NCBI RefSeq assembly: GCF_029784165.1
Contig: NC_073695.1
Coordinates: forward strand, 204,115,136-204,179,135
Reading direction: 5' to 3'
DNA length: 64,000 nucleotides
From: Wyeomyia smithii
Taxonomy: Eukaryota > Arthropoda > Insecta > Diptera > Culicidae
In this document: in pieces, positions 23,620 through 34,877 of the stretch
Numbering within the stretch: the stretch's first letter is position 1
Layout: each line of letters begins with the position of its first letter
Program-made: the position numbers and the translations under genes
The notes under the pieces: generated by a model
Told to the model about the DNA's origin: nothing
Databases searched by the model: none
Seen by the model: only the letters and a program-made list of their open reading frames with translations

Positions 23620-24200
23620 TGCCACTGGAGATCAGAAAATTGGACACGATGACAACAATACCCAACTCCAGGCTTGTCGTTTCTCCTCAGAGAATCACTT
23701 TCACTGCGAAAAGTACTGCTTTCACGCTGTTAGGCAAAGCGACGCATTTGCTTGGAGAGACCGGCGTATCGTGGAATTGCAGTGGAATCTGAAATATTTC
23801 TCCACAGAGATAATAAGCTGGTGTAAGGTTCCTGAATGGACATTCTGCTCAATAACTACACAACAGAGCTCCTTTTAGCATATATCAAATGAGTGGAGCA
23901 TCTGGGTAGGAAAATAGATTGCATTGTTTACTTTGCATCTCGAAACTGAAAAAAAAAATTCAGCCGTCCATTATGCATGTTTGCTCTTCGAAATCTATCG
24001 AATTTATGTCAGCAGTGCACACCATGGTGTACTTCTCTATATTCTCACTAGAGTGATTCACAAGTCTGATTTTAAATCAGCGATGGTGTTAGCAACAAGT
24101 GTATATTTTTTTCTGCGAGCAGCAGAAACACTGCACAAAGCAGAAGCAAAAACTGTAGTGTAATAAATTGCGCAGTGCTAACTCGGGTAAGGAGTGAGCA
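23620..24200. other. Non-T-rich island, no gene recognised
   Basis: This stretch has balanced composition inside the T-rich block. I tested both strands for familiar protein motifs and found none. It may be an insertion or the surviving original sequence. Confidence 0.35.
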
Positions 24201-24857
24201 ATTAAAGATAACTTTACTCTTTCCACAAATTGATGAGAATAACTATTAAACTATTCTCGTATATGTTCTCATCATTTTAATCTCATTTTTGTGTCATTCT
24301 TTTTGCATATTTGCTTGTCCTTTTATGACCGTTTTTTGAGTTCTATATATTTTGTATCACTTTTACGTGGCTTTTGTGACTTTTAGTGTAATATTTTTAA
24401 TTGTTATGTTACTTTTGCGTAGTTTATGAGTTATTTCGTGCCACCCTTGTGTTAAGTATGTTTTATTTAATCATTTTTACGCCACCTTGCGTTGTTTTTG
24501 TGGATTTTTTTATATAATTTTGTGGCTTTAATATGTCATTTTGGCTAATTTCTATGTAATTTTTTTCATTTTTTGAAGTAATTTTTAGTTTAGTAATTTT
24601 GGAGACAATTTTCTATCAGTTTTTGCCTGAAAAAGATATTTTGAGGTTTAATTTTGGGTCATTTTGATTTGATTTTATGTTACTTACACACTATTTTTTC
24701 AAATTACTTCGTACTACTTTCGTGGCAATATATTTTCAATTTTGTAGCTTCTTTTTAACATTTTGGAGTCATTCTAGTATTGTTTTGTGTTATTTCTTTT
24801 ATATTTTGTGACAATTTTGCACCGATATGGCTTGATTTTTATGTTATATTCATGGTA

Positions 24858-25063
24858 CACTAAGGTAGCTTTTTACGCGGATTTTTGTACGCGGATTCCG
24901 GAATTTACGCGGTATTTTTTTTTCTTTTGCGCGGATTTCGTTTTCTCTTCATTTGCACTGCTGAATTCACGCGGTTTTTTACGTTTTTTTTTGAGCGGAT
25001 TCCGGAATTCAGGCGTTATTTATTACGCGGCGCGTATCCCCCGTGTAAAAAGTGACTTCAGTG
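24858..25063. mobile_element. MITE, 'ACGCGG' family (copy 1)
   Basis: Starts cactaaggtagctttttacgc and ends with its near reverse complement (...gtgtaaaaagtgacttcagtg), flanked by TA on both sides (24856-24857, 25064-25065). Inside, 'tttttacgcgg' and 'gattccggaatt' repeat several times. A second copy with the same ends lies at 62641-62753. Confidence 0.8.
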
Positions 25064-25345
25064 TACTTCTGATTAGATTTGGTTTCGTTCTTATAAAATG
25101 TTGACCGATGTCGCATCAGTTGTTTTGATGTCGTTTTCTATTATACTTGTGTAAATTTGGTTTCATTATTATGTGATTCTTCTGTGGTTTTATGTATCTT
25201 TTGGTGATATTATTATGTGTTTTTTTTCAACCATTACGAACAATTTGTGTAACACCTTCTCGTCATTTCCAAGCGGTATTTGTGTTATTTCGTTATATTT
25301 GTTGGTGTAATAATTTTTCGGGCCATTCTCGTAAATGTTTTTTGA

Positions 25346-25679
25346 CATAGGACTACGTCTTTGTTTTCTATACTAGATTACACTTTGTGAAATCGAAAAT
25401 GAAACTGGCAAATGTTGCGTCAGATTATAAACGATTATGGCAGGCGAACGACTTAATGCATTTTAGTCATTTATATGTCGGCGGATAGATAAAATGTGTA
25501 ACAATTTTTTGATATTATGTTCAACATTGTTGCTTTACTGTTTAATGGTGGAAAAAGGTGAAAAGTTCCAAGGTCAAGCTTTCCCATACATTTCCCTCGT
25601 TATTGACTTGCTTCCCGAGCACAGATAACAATAACATGGACGAAATAAGTTCCACTGCCTACATATTTTGACTTAACAA
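25346..25679. other. Unassigned AT-rich sequence
   Basis: No gene, repeat kin or symmetry recognised. Confidence 0.4.
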
Positions 25680-26030
25680 ATTGTTTTGGTTTGTTTGTCT
25701 TTGTCTAAGCTGCGTGGCCACGCCCTAATGGCAAAAATCTACTCTGAACTCAATACAAAAGACTGCGTGTGAAAATTCAGCTTCAGTTTAGTTTGTTACA
25801 CAATAGCGAGTGCAGTGCCGCTGTTAAAGGTACGCGGCATTGAGAAACGAGAAGAAAAATATTCAAATAGAAATAAGAAAAATATTCAAAGCAACCGTTG
25901 GTGCGATCATCAGCGTTCTGTTCGTTCTGTTGTTGTTCTGCACACGTGAATATTATATGGAATCGGTTCTTTTAAAAACTATAAATACTTGAAGATAAGA
26001 GTTATGAGAATTTTCACAGCTACTACACCC
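25680..26030 (+). repeat. Segmental duplicate, block B copy 1
   Basis: Matches 27285-27740 block by block: 'ttttggtttgttt', 'gcgtggccacgc-ctaatggcaaaaatctactctgaa', 'gtttgttacacaatagcgagtg', 'atcagcgttctgt', 'tatggaatcggttcttttaaaaact' and 'gaagataagagttatgagaattttc'. It lacks about 135 bp present in copy 2. Confidence 0.8.
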
Positions 26031-26989
26031 AACGCAAACGGGGAACTTTTTTTTACTTTAGGGCAATTTTTTATTACTTGTTGTGTCTTATGATTGCGCA
26101 TTATACACAAATAGTAATAACCGAAGAGTAACAAAAATTATGACGGGCAATCGCTTGTATGTGTTTCTGCAGGAGAACATACAGCCAAGCACCGCAGTGC
26201 ATGTGTTAGCAAGACTTCACTCGCTGCATTTGTATTGATGCAACGATCAGATTCATTTTTGCTCCATTCATCCACACATAATGAGAATCTCACCCGTCAA
26301 CCTCAAATGTCTAATTAGAAACACTTTCGTTTCGTCCCCCAGTGTTTACATGAAATGAATATATGTTATACTGTCTGAACAGAGTTGCCGAAGTTGCGAA
26401 TATTGTTCTGGATGGGCACGAGTTTTGTATTTTCAAACAGGTGCAAATGAGTTTCCATGAACCAATGAGTATGTGTTTTGGATAGCTTGCAAGAAAGCGA
26501 ATGTTTTTGTTTTTCTCTAACGCAGTTTACAGATCGTGATGTCATTTAAAGACGCATTTCAAGACTTTGAAATCATCAACGTTTGCATACTCTATGACGG
26601 GGAAAATGCTGCTTGGCAGCTCTTGTCATATTCTTCCTCTACTCCGTATGCATACAACGAGCGAACTAATACACGCTCACCGGATGAATTGGAGATTGAA
26701 GAAACTTGTAACATGTGCAACATATGCGACGGTGTGTGATTTTTTTTTACTTAAGATGGAAAAGAAGCAGTTTTTGACAGAAAAAATCTTGCATGTGGTT
26801 GAAACGACCATTATTAGCTAGTCGTACTCCCGTAACACGTGCTAAATATATGACAGTATGCGTTGTTACTTGACTGGGAAAGAATTTTATTGCCTTTTTA
26901 GTAATAGGTTTGTTACCTTAGAAGAAATTTTGTGCTATTGCTTCTAAGGTAATAAGGAAAAGTTTTGCGTGTACTCGTGTGAAATGTTC
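26031..26989. other. Unassigned insert between duplicated blocks
   Basis: In copy 2 the two duplicated blocks lie almost side by side, so these 940-odd bases look inserted into copy 1 (or lost from copy 2). Two overlapping short open frames at 26536-26821 have no recognised motif; CNMCNICD near 26715 resembles a C-x2-C-x2-C cluster but is too short to interpret. Confidence 0.4.
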
Positions 26990-27062
26990 ATCTATTTCTC
27001 AATAATCATTTTTACAATAACGACCAGAGCGCACCAAAGATAAACGGTAGTGTTGCCTATGA
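26990..27062 (+). repeat. Segmental duplicate, block A copy 1
   Basis: 'ttttacaataacgacca' followed by 'aaataaacggtagtgttgcctatgaa-agttta' is repeated at 27768-27835. Confidence 0.75.
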
Positions 27063-27284
27063 ATAGTTTATCACAAAAAGATATAACCCTCATTTCAATA
27101 ATTTTCACTGCTAAATTGAGTGATTTTCCGGTTTAATTGTACGTTTGTGCACACTCGAACACCGCTATCAGTCCAATATAAGAAACGAAAATTAGTTAAT
27201 CTAAGAACCAGAGTGATTTTCGCATCGGCAAAGCAAATACTTTCTTTTGACGCTTATGAAAATCACTTAGTAGTATCGAAGGTG

Positions 27285-27835
27285 TTTTGGTTTGTTCCTC
27301 TTTCTCCAAGTTACGTAGCCACGCACTTATTGCAAAAATCTACTCTGAATTCGATACAGAATACTGCGTGTAGAAAATTCAGCTTCAGTTTGGTTTGTTA
27401 CACAATAGCGAGTGGAGTATAGCTGCTAGAGGTACGCGACATTCAGAAACGAGAGCTACATACGAGTCACTTTCCAGGCACTGCGGAACATGTTACACCT
27501 TTATTTTGCATACGGCAGCAACAGTTACCATCGTACGTTGCAGAGTATTTAGCTGGCACAACTACTGGAGGGCACAGCAGAGAGCAAACTTTATTATGCG
27601 CGGTCAAGCAAAATATGCATGGTGCGATTATCAGCGTTCTGTAGCACGAATTTCTAACTGAATACTATGGAATCGGTTCTTTTCAGAACTATAGATGCTT
27701 GAAGATAAGAGTTATGAGAATTTTCGCAACTACTACTAGTGTAAAATTTTCATGTATTCATGCATCGTTAGTTTTACAATAACGACCATCAAAAATAAAC
27801 GGTAGTGTTGCCTATGAACAGTTTAGCGCATCATA
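27285..27835 (+). repeat. Segmental duplicate, blocks B and A copy 2
   Basis: The better preserved second copy: block B at 27285-27740 is followed directly by block A at 27768-27835. Identity to copy 1 is roughly 80-85% by eye. Open frames in it (27120-27422, 27395-27661) are not supported in copy 1. Confidence 0.8.
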
Positions 27836-27840
27836 TAATA

Positions 27841-28236
27841 TCTTCAGTTGAATTCAATACTGGCACAACTCAAAATTCGAAGTTTCGAGAAAAACGCGTT
27901 TGAGAGTTTGCGCCGAAAATTTCTTTTTTCATTTTCGTGAAAAATTCCAATTTTATTTCCAATTTAAGATTTCCTATTTTAATTGAACTTGTTCGGGTCT
28001 ATCATGGGCATGTAATAAGCAAGTGATAAGAGTTGGAACCTCATTTTTTCGTCTTTTTAGGGTAGTTTTAGCTTTGTGCAATTAAGGCACATCTACTAAT
28101 ATTTATAGAAATATTGTGAATTTTAAAACGGGTCTTTGTGAGATGAAACTTAACAGTACTTGGCATCGTTTGCCATCAATAACTCAAAACTACAAAATTT
28201 TGAGTTGTGCCAGTATTGAATTCAACTAACGATATA
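27841..28236. mobile_element. MITE, 'GTTGAATTCAATACTGG' family (copy 1)
   Basis: Terminal inverted repeats of about 35 bp (tcagttgaattcaatactgg... and its complement ending ...ccagtattgaattcaact) enclose about 390 bp. A second copy occurs at 35926-36546. No coding capacity. Confidence 0.85.
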
Positions 28237-28269
28237 TATTTAGTCCTACGTCACCATTGCATACAACCC

Positions 28270-30060
28270 CTAGGGCTGTATACCTTGTAGTATTTTCATT
28301 TTTATATAATTTTTGCCATATTCAATATTGTATAGCTTTTACGTCATTTCGCTTTTTGTATTTTTAGTGTCATTTTTATAAAATTTTAGATTTTTCCGTA
28401 TTGCATCATTTCTTTATCATTTTCGCATTAATTTTCAAATAACTTATTTTAAGTTTGTTAAAATCGGTCTTAGTAAAATTTTGTGTGATTGACTAAATGT
28501 GTTTTGTGTGTATGTTGGTTTTCGTTTGCTGTCATTTTCGATTGAGTTTTAGCCATAAACGTTCTTTTTAACTTTTTCGTGCCAACTAGGTAAAACTCTG
28601 TTGTCATTTTCAGGGCATGCTTGTGTTACTTTTTTCCGAATTTTTCTTCATTAATATATGACAATTTTGGGGTCATACGTGTTGTTTTTTCTTTATTTTT
28701 GTAATACTTTAGTGCTATTCCTTTTTGAAAAATTTTAATATCATGTTTATATTATTTGTTGTGTATACATTTAACATTGATGTGAAACAATCCGTTATTG
28801 CAATTTTTGTATAGGATTTTATTCTTTTTACACAATTTTTGTGTTATTTCTTCAACATTTTGTTTCAGTTTTACCTGACTTTTGTTTAATATTGTTATAA
28901 ACGTGTTTTTTGTGCCACTTATACATAACTTTTGAATTATATTGTGCCATTTTAGTGTTAATACGTTGTCAATATGTTTCTTTTTGCCGTCAGGCATGTC
29001 AATTTTTTGTTGTTCAGTTTCATTATTTCGATACTTTGTTACATTTTTGATTAATTTTGTCTACATTTTCGAGTTATATTCATATTATTTCTGTGCAATT
29101 CTAGTGTCATTTCTACATTTTTTTTTAAATTTTCGAATTTGCATAACTTTTAATATTATTTAATTTAATATTCTGTGTTCTTTAGGCACCTTTGTGCTTT
29201 TTACTTTAATTTTGTATTACGTATGTATACGTGTGTTTCATTTGGTACCGATTGACACCAATTTATTTTGTGTTTTTGTGTTATTTTTTAATTTTCCCAA
29301 ACTTGTTCAACCTTTACGTGCCATTTTTAAGTCATGTTGTAGTTTTTCCTTCGCATGTTTCGCTATTTACGTTTGGAAATTTTTGAATTTTTGATCGTTT
29401 TTATGTTGTTTCCTTTTCGTACAATTTTTTTTGGATTTGTTATTGTCATTTTGGTAAAATATTGGATATAAACTTTTTTGGGTTATGTGTGTGTGTGAGT
29501 GTGTGTGTGTGTGTGAGTGTGTGTGTGTGTGTATTTTTAGTAGTGTTTAATCTTATTTCCCTCTTATTTTTGTGTAATTTTAGTCTCGATTGTTTTGACT
29601 GAACATTTCTGTCAATTCATGTTATTTAAGTTTGATTTTTGAGACATTGTTATGAAATTTCTACATAATTTACTTTGTTGTTTCCATATAATTTTAGTTT
29701 ATTTTTTGACTCTTCAGTTTCATTTAATTGCTTTTTTTGTGATTTTGTTTCTTCGCTAATTTTATGTATATTGTTGTTGTTTTGGAGTGTTGTTTTGCTA
29801 TATATTTCTGTTATTTTTGTAACCCCTTCCTAACCTTTTAGTGTTTTTTGTGAAACTCTTTTGTGTCATTTTAATGCCATGTTTGTGTTTTTTTCGCCGC
29901 ATTTATTATTTCTATGTAGCAAGATGCTTGGCTGTTTTCGTAAATCTTTTCGTCATCTTCATATCATTTTTCTGTCGTTTCTTTTTGTATCATGTTTTTT
30001 GTCAATTTTTATGTCATATGCTTCATGATTTTTTGTTTTTTTTTTTTTGTTAGGGAATTA
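28270..30060 (+). repeat. Long T-rich block of decayed short repeats (II)
   Basis: Same character as block I: T dominates, with 'gtcatttt', 'gtgttatttt', 'gtgccattt' phrases throughout. A (GT)n microsatellite interrupted by GAGT lies at about 29487-29532. Open frames here are compositional. Confidence 0.7.
29487..29532 (+). repeat. (GT)n microsatellite
   Basis: About 46 bases of GTGTGT with two GAGTG interruptions. Confidence 0.95.
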
Positions 30061-31036
30061 GAATTACGTTGTCCATTGATGTGAACTGTTGTAATATATC
30101 CCATAGATATTAGTAAATGATTAATTCATCGCAAAACATCCCCCCTATTAAAAAAAACTTTGGTGTGAATTTAATATTGATTTAAAATTAAATTTTTGCC
30201 GTCACAGGTTTGTTGTCATTTGTGTGTCTTCGAACTGGCCTTTTCCACGTTAAACAGGCTCAATATCTAATTTTTTTTTTTTTTTCAAAGAATGTAATAT
30301 TTTTTTTCTTTTATACTTTCAATTAGGGTATCGTCTCTATCCTCGTCAGGGGGGGGGGGGAATGATATCGAAGAGCGTTAATTTCCTGCATGATGGTTCT
30401 TCATTATGCAGAGCATCTTCCCTAAAAAGATTAGTTTTCTATGACTTCATTCACCCCCCGGACGAGAATTGGACAAGCCTGAGGATTATAGAGCCGATAC
30501 CCAATACCCTATTTCGAATATCATAAAACCATCATGCGGCTTTAATGCAGGCTTCTGAATACTCTTCTTCGTTGGAATGTGTAGATGTAAAATATTGCTC
30601 TTGATACCAGTAGGCAGTAAACACGTGTTGCATATGCATGCAACTCATAGTTTTGCTTGATTTGATACAGCTCTTAAGAAAAAAAAAATCAAATGTAGCC
30701 ATTTTCTCAACCACGCACTTCTATAAACGCAATGCAAAAAAGAGCACTGTGATTCAACGTGCACAGAAAAAACGATAACTTACACATCTTCGATTGAGTG
30801 AGCACAGATTTTAGCTATTTTAGTTCTCGACGGAGTAAAAATTTGAAATCGAATTGTGATTTCGAACGAATCCTTTACAGAATAAAATTGCTCTCGGGTG
30901 TTGTAGGATCTCGTTTGCTTTGCCTGAATAATGTAGCTGGCATAGCTTGGCTACTAGTAAAGATTGATATTATAGCGTTTCGCGTTGACGGTGTTAAAAG
31001 AGATTTTAAAGGCTGTTCGCATCTACGCGAACATAC
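30061..31036. other. Unassigned sequence with G12 run
   Basis: Contains T runs near 30272-30285 and 30300-30308 and a G12 homopolymer at 30349-30360. The flanks of the G run repeat phrases in inverse order ('tgcatgatggtt' at 30389 and 'accatcatgcgg' at 30528), hinting at a decayed inverted-repeat element. No gene recognised. Confidence 0.4.
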
Positions 31037-31045
31037 ATATGTAGT

Positions 31046-31168
31046 AGGGATGTAACGGATATCCGCATGAAAATTGACATCCGCATCAACATCTGCATCC
31101 GTAATCACATATCCGCATCCGCATCCGCATCTGCAGATGTCTGAAAAATCACATCCGTAACATCCCTG
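31046..31168. mobile_element. Mutator-like MITE with (ATCCGC)n core
   Basis: Ends agggatgtaacggat and atccgtaacatccct are reverse complements with one mismatch. The 9-bp word atatgtagt sits at 31037-31045 and 31169-31177, giving a 9-bp target duplication, as in Mutator-like elements. The core is a run of (g)catccg hexamers in which 'atccgc' occurs six or more times. Confidence 0.8.
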
Positions 31169-31177
31169 ATATGTAGT

Positions 31178-32551
31178 TATCAAAATGTGCGTGATGAGCA
31201 AAAACATTTCCATCTTTGTTGTTCGCTTGGCAAAACTAAACAAATATGTATCAGAAACGCCGTCAACACGAAATTACAAAACCAGATTACATTGCATCAT
31301 ATGCACATTGCATAGCTGGCAGAGCAAAAAATGACACTACACACTTGTGAGCGGAGTCTATCCAGCCGATCGGCACAAATTGTTATCAGATGTTACTATG
31401 ATCGATTCTTCCTACCTCCGGTCAAAAAGAGCATATATATAATAGCGAACCTAATATTAATACTGCGAAACAGCACAGTAGGACATTGAGCACCAAACAG
31501 TTTTCCCCAACCAACGATTGCGATGTTTTCATCAGCTAACTTGATCGCCCTGGCATATTATTTCATCAGGCGAAAATGATAATACAGTTGGTGTATTCGA
31601 AAGCCTGCTTTAATGTATTCATGTACTAGTAAGGTATGCCAATTCTTCAATTTAATAACATAAAAATGTAAAAACAAAGAGACGTTTCAAATCCTCGCAA
31701 GCAAAATCAAGGAACATTAATTGATATCTTTTATTTTCATACACAATGAAAGAATTGTGAGTGTTTTAATTTTAACAAATAATATTTTTCAACCAGTCTA
31801 ACGTTTAAAGTCGCAGTGTCGAAAAAAGTGCTCATGGAATATTTAAATCATTACTCAAAAAAATTGTTCCTAATATCTGGTAAATACCTTCGAAACAATC
31901 TAAAGAGCAAAGTTAATTTGTCCTGCGCATCAAAAAATAAAAATAAAAAAAGTTAGAGGAATTGATTTTGGAAATTTACTTGACAAGTAAAAAGAAATTC
32001 ATTGAAAACATACCGCGTTAAAAGAGACTTCAGTATTTTTTGGGGAAAATCTTAGTGTTTTTTGGATGTTGAGCATAAAAAGTTGCTTGAATTACCTATG
32101 TCACCAAACTCGAAAAGTTTCACTGAATTCTGCTACGGTGCTGTCAATGGTTAGAAGAATTGGCGTGAAATCCCTCAGTGGCATTTAATTATCCTGATTG
32201 GGTTTGAGTAGAAAAACGTAAAAAGTAGATAAGTAGATAAATCACTCGGTATAAATATAGTAGATTGTAAACCATACATGATTGGCGTATTAATTGCAAT
32301 CTTGAGTAAAACCAAGGTAAACTAAAAATCCGTTTTAGTTGTTCGAAAGTTGAACTCTTCGAAGTTTCAAATACTAATATCCATCTGCAGACAAGATACG
32401 TTTACCCAACTAGCATCTCGATTATGCTCCGCAAAACTGTAAAAGTTTGGTTCGACGATGAACTCCGCCAAGTCGATCCGGTTAATTGCTTAAGTGTCTC
32501 TTTCGCTGCCCTGTGAGAAGCGATAGGGAGTCAACCAGGAGCCACCTAGCC
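31178..32551 (-). other. Presumed 3' UTR and downstream flank of frizzled
   Basis: On the minus strand this lies downstream of the frizzled stop codon. A candidate AATAAA signal reads at 31730-31735 (TTTATT on the plus strand), about 820 bp after the stop. On the plus strand a TATA-like 'gcatatatataatagcg' at 31434-31449 followed by a capsite-like 'cagtagg' could be a promoter, but nothing downstream confirms it. Confidence 0.35.
31730..31735 (-). terminator. Candidate polyadenylation signal for frizzled
   Basis: AATAAA on the minus strand about 820 bp past the frizzled stop. Other A-rich words occur nearby, so this is only the first clean hexamer found; no cDNA support is available. Confidence 0.3.
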
Positions 32552-33093
32552 CTAGACGTACGCTCCCCGATTCCTCGTGTCCTTGCCTTGCAACCGTTCG
32601 GCAAACTGTCGCCAGCTGATAACCGTTTTACCGGACCACAGCCAAACGCTCGACGTGACCCCGACCAGCATCGAGCACACGTACTTCACCATGTAGATGT
32701 GGAAAACGGGCCGCTCCTCGTCCGGACCGACCGGTATGCTGTGTTTGGCGCTGATCGGACAGGGGATGGAGAAAATCTTGCACATCTGCCGGTTCCACTG
32801 GACCATCCACTCGTCAAAGTTGTAGTACTCGTAGAACAGACAGCCCAAATAGCCGAGCGCAGGCAGAATGAATAGACCGCTGAAAAATCCGATCCGCAGC
32901 ATCAGCCGCTCCAGTTTGTCCGTCCGGGTTCCGTCGTGCTTCATGACCGTGCGGATACGGAACAGCGAGATGAACCCGGCTAGCAGAAACAGAGCGCCGA
33001 TCGATAAATAAATACACAGCGGAATAAGCAGGAACACCGCCAGTGAGTGCGTATCCAGCTGACCCACAAAGCACACTCCGGATAGGACGTCAC
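32552..33093 (-). CDS. fz: Frizzled receptor, last coding exon
   Basis: Frizzled is a seven-pass Wnt receptor at the plasma membrane acting in planar polarity and canonical Wnt signalling. The exon encodes the C-terminal 180 residues: extracellular loop 2 (DVLSGVCFVGQLD), TM5 (SLAVFLLIPLCIYLSIGALF), the basic intracellular loop 3 (RIRTVMKHDGTRTDKLERLM), TM6 (FFSGLFILPALGYLGCLFYE), loop 3 with two cysteines (CKIFSIPCP), TM7 (MVKYVCSMLVGVTSSVWLW), then the Dishevelled-binding KTxxxW motif as KTVISW, and a short tail ending in AYV-stop (32552-32554). The acceptor 'tttttgcag' ends at 33094 on the minus strand; the first codon is split (one base in the previous exon). The sequence is fully open and codon-conserved, unlike all its neighbours. 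It resembles Drosophila fz (Fz1) more than fz2. The extracellular CRD and TM1-4 are not in the window as far as I can see. Confidence 0.94.
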
Positions 33094-33672
33094 CTGCAAA
33101 AAGATAGAACGAAAAGAAAATGTTAGGAAAAAAGCTGCAATAATCACTCACGGGCTGCCAGTCACAAGATCTCATGTATTAAACGAAAGAGCTGCTAACA
33201 AAGTTGATGATGCGAGAAACTTTTCGTGACCTGAACTAGGTTAGTTGTGATTAAAAGTGGCACTTTGATGAGAAAAAGTTTGTCCGCCCAGACAGGAATA
33301 ACACTAATATCAACTATTAGTCATTTTGGTCCCTCCACATCGAGGAAAGGCAATAAGTTTGCTTGAAAAGGGAACTTATAAATTAGGGTTCGTAAAACAG
33401 TTACTCAACTGTCTGTGTGTATCCCAAATAAACTAGCCAATCAATTTTCGGCAACCGAGCTGAATCAATCTCGAGTGTGATCACATAGGTTTAGTTTGAA
33501 GAATGTATAAAATGTTCATTCGAGACTATTGTTCCCGAAGCACGTCAGAACGTAGCCACAGCTTCAATACTCCTTCATAAATTCGATGCTTTCGTAAGAG
33601 CAAATTGCATACAAAGCATACCAATAAAAGTAGAATACTTTTCTTAGCACCAGTTCCAATTTTTTCGCAGTA
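33094..33672 (-). other. Frizzled intron (3' part), no other feature seen
   Basis: Begins with a pyrimidine-rich acceptor tract (minus strand ...ttctatctttttgcag). The remainder is AT-rich without recognisable repeat kin in this window. Confidence 0.6.
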
Positions 33673-33886
33673 CAGTGGAATTTCGATTTTATCACGGTCA
33701 AAAAAACACTTTCCGGTAAATCTAGCAAAACTTTAAATTCGAGAAAAACCTGGAGTTTAGTATTTTTTGTTGCATAGCAGTGAAATATAACGAAAAATAC
33801 TGAATTTTATCATTTCACCAAGTCCACAGTTTCGTTGGATTCACGGGGGGATGTTGTTTGACCGTGATAAAATCGAAATTCCACTG
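33673..33886. mobile_element. MITE with 30-bp perfect TIRs (Tc1/mariner type)
   Basis: The first 30 bases (cagtggaatttcgatttta...) are repeated exactly in reverse complement at 33857-33886. TA precedes the left end; the right flank is TT, so one TSD base has changed. The 154-bp interior is AT-rich and non-coding. CAGT ends suggest Tc1/mariner mobilisation. Confidence 0.9.
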
Positions 33887-33919
33887 TTTTTCAACAGAGC
33901 ACTAACGCGCAGAGCTTTG

Positions 33920-34877
33920 TTATTTTATTTTGTACTTATACTCGATTTTCTTCAACGATGTCTTGCTATACCTACCTCTTTGCTGTAAGCTAGCGTATGC
34001 TGATGATCTTAAAATCTTCGTCATTGTCGAATCAGTAGAAGTTAGCATTGAACTACAGCGACTGATTAAAATGTTCGAGAAATGGTGCATGTGGAACCAG
34101 CTTATCATCAGCGTACAGAAATGCTGTGTCATATCCTTCACGAGAAAGAAATCTGCCATTGAGTGGGCTTACGAAATCAACGGACGCCCGGTCGTCAGAG
34201 TTGGTGTTGTGCGAGACCTTGGAGTTTTATTGGACTCACAGCTTTCGTTCAGAGATCATTACTCGAATATTATTGCTAAAGCAAACAGAAACTTAGGATA
34301 CATTATTAGAGCTGCCAAAAATTTCCGTGACCCCTACTGCCTGCGATCATTGTTCTACGCCCTTGTTCGCTCAGTACTGGAAACAGCTTCAATCATTTGG
34401 AGCCCCTACATAAACTGTTGGGCCACTAGAATCGAAGCTATACAGTCACGATTCTTAAAATTACCACCCTACGAGGATCGATGCCGTCTCCTTAACATGG
34501 AAACTCTGCAGTGTCGGCGGAATTCAGCTAGAGCACTGTTTGCTGCCAAGTTGTTCCTTGGTAATATTGACTCTCCCAACCTTCTGGAGCAAATCAACCT
34601 GAATGTGCCGGTAGTATCTTTAAGAACTAGTTACTGTTTAAGACTTAACTTCAGACGAACTAACTTCGGGAAAAATGAACCTGTTTTAGCGATTTGTAAA
34701 GAATTTAACGTAGTGTACCATCTATTCGATTATTGTCAATCCTGTGAAATTTTTAAAAACCTTCTGAAACTATTCAACTTGGCCGCTCAAGTGTATTTGT
34801 AATAGTTTATAGTTTAAGTTTTATTCATGTAGACAAATGTAGTCAGATGAATTAATAAACCAATAATAATAATAATT
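33920..34877 (+). mobile_element. 5'-truncated non-LTR retrotransposon (CR1/Jockey-type)
   Basis: A truncated insertion carrying the RT palm onward, a 3' UTR and an (AAT)n tail (about 34860-34877) rather than a plain poly(A), as in CR1- and I-like groups. A possible short target duplication is attttatttt (near 33921 and 34874), but the sequence is low-complexity so this is weak. Confidence 0.75.
33930..34802 (+). pseudogene. RT C-terminal half, open 290 codons
   Basis: The frame begins inside the RT palm: FFNDVLLYLP, then KLAYADDLKIFVIV with the intact YADD catalytic box, then NQLIISVQKCCVISF, VVRVGVVRDLGVLLDSQLSF, YIIRAAKNFRDPYCLRSLFY, RSVLETASIIWSPYI, RIEAIQSRFLKLPPYEDRC and a leucine/arginine-rich C-terminus to a TAA at 34800. 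It is uninterrupted, so the insertion is younger than the other retroelements here, but the fingers and endonuclease are missing. Compared with the fragment at 690-1004 it lacks about 15 residues before LPPYE. Confidence 0.8.

Larger units (their letters stand above)
20800..25345 (+). repeat. Long T-rich block of decayed short repeats (I)
   Basis: The plus strand is strongly T-rich with G second, and phrases such as 'tgtcatttttgt', 'tcgtcattttt', 'gtgttattt' and 'gtgccatttt' recur every 12-25 bases without fixed phase. Open frames here translate to Phe/Leu/Val-rich text and are artefacts of composition. The block is interrupted by ordinary sequence at about 21960-22720 and 23620-24200, by a palindrome (21650-21705) and by a MITE (24858-25063). 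Confidence 0.7.

Noticed and set aside
26536..26821. Two overlapping plus-strand frames with a CNMCNICD cluster
   Set aside because: Too short, in competing frames, and absent from the duplicated copy.
28752..28997. Lysine/asparagine-rich minus-strand frame
   Set aside because: Complement of the T-rich tract; compositional artefact.
31434..31500. TATA-like promoter on the plus strand
   Set aside because: AT-rich background makes TATA words common and no exon follows.
32486..32875. 129-codon plus-strand frame
   Set aside because: It is the antisense shadow of the frizzled exon, whose minus-strand reading is unambiguous.
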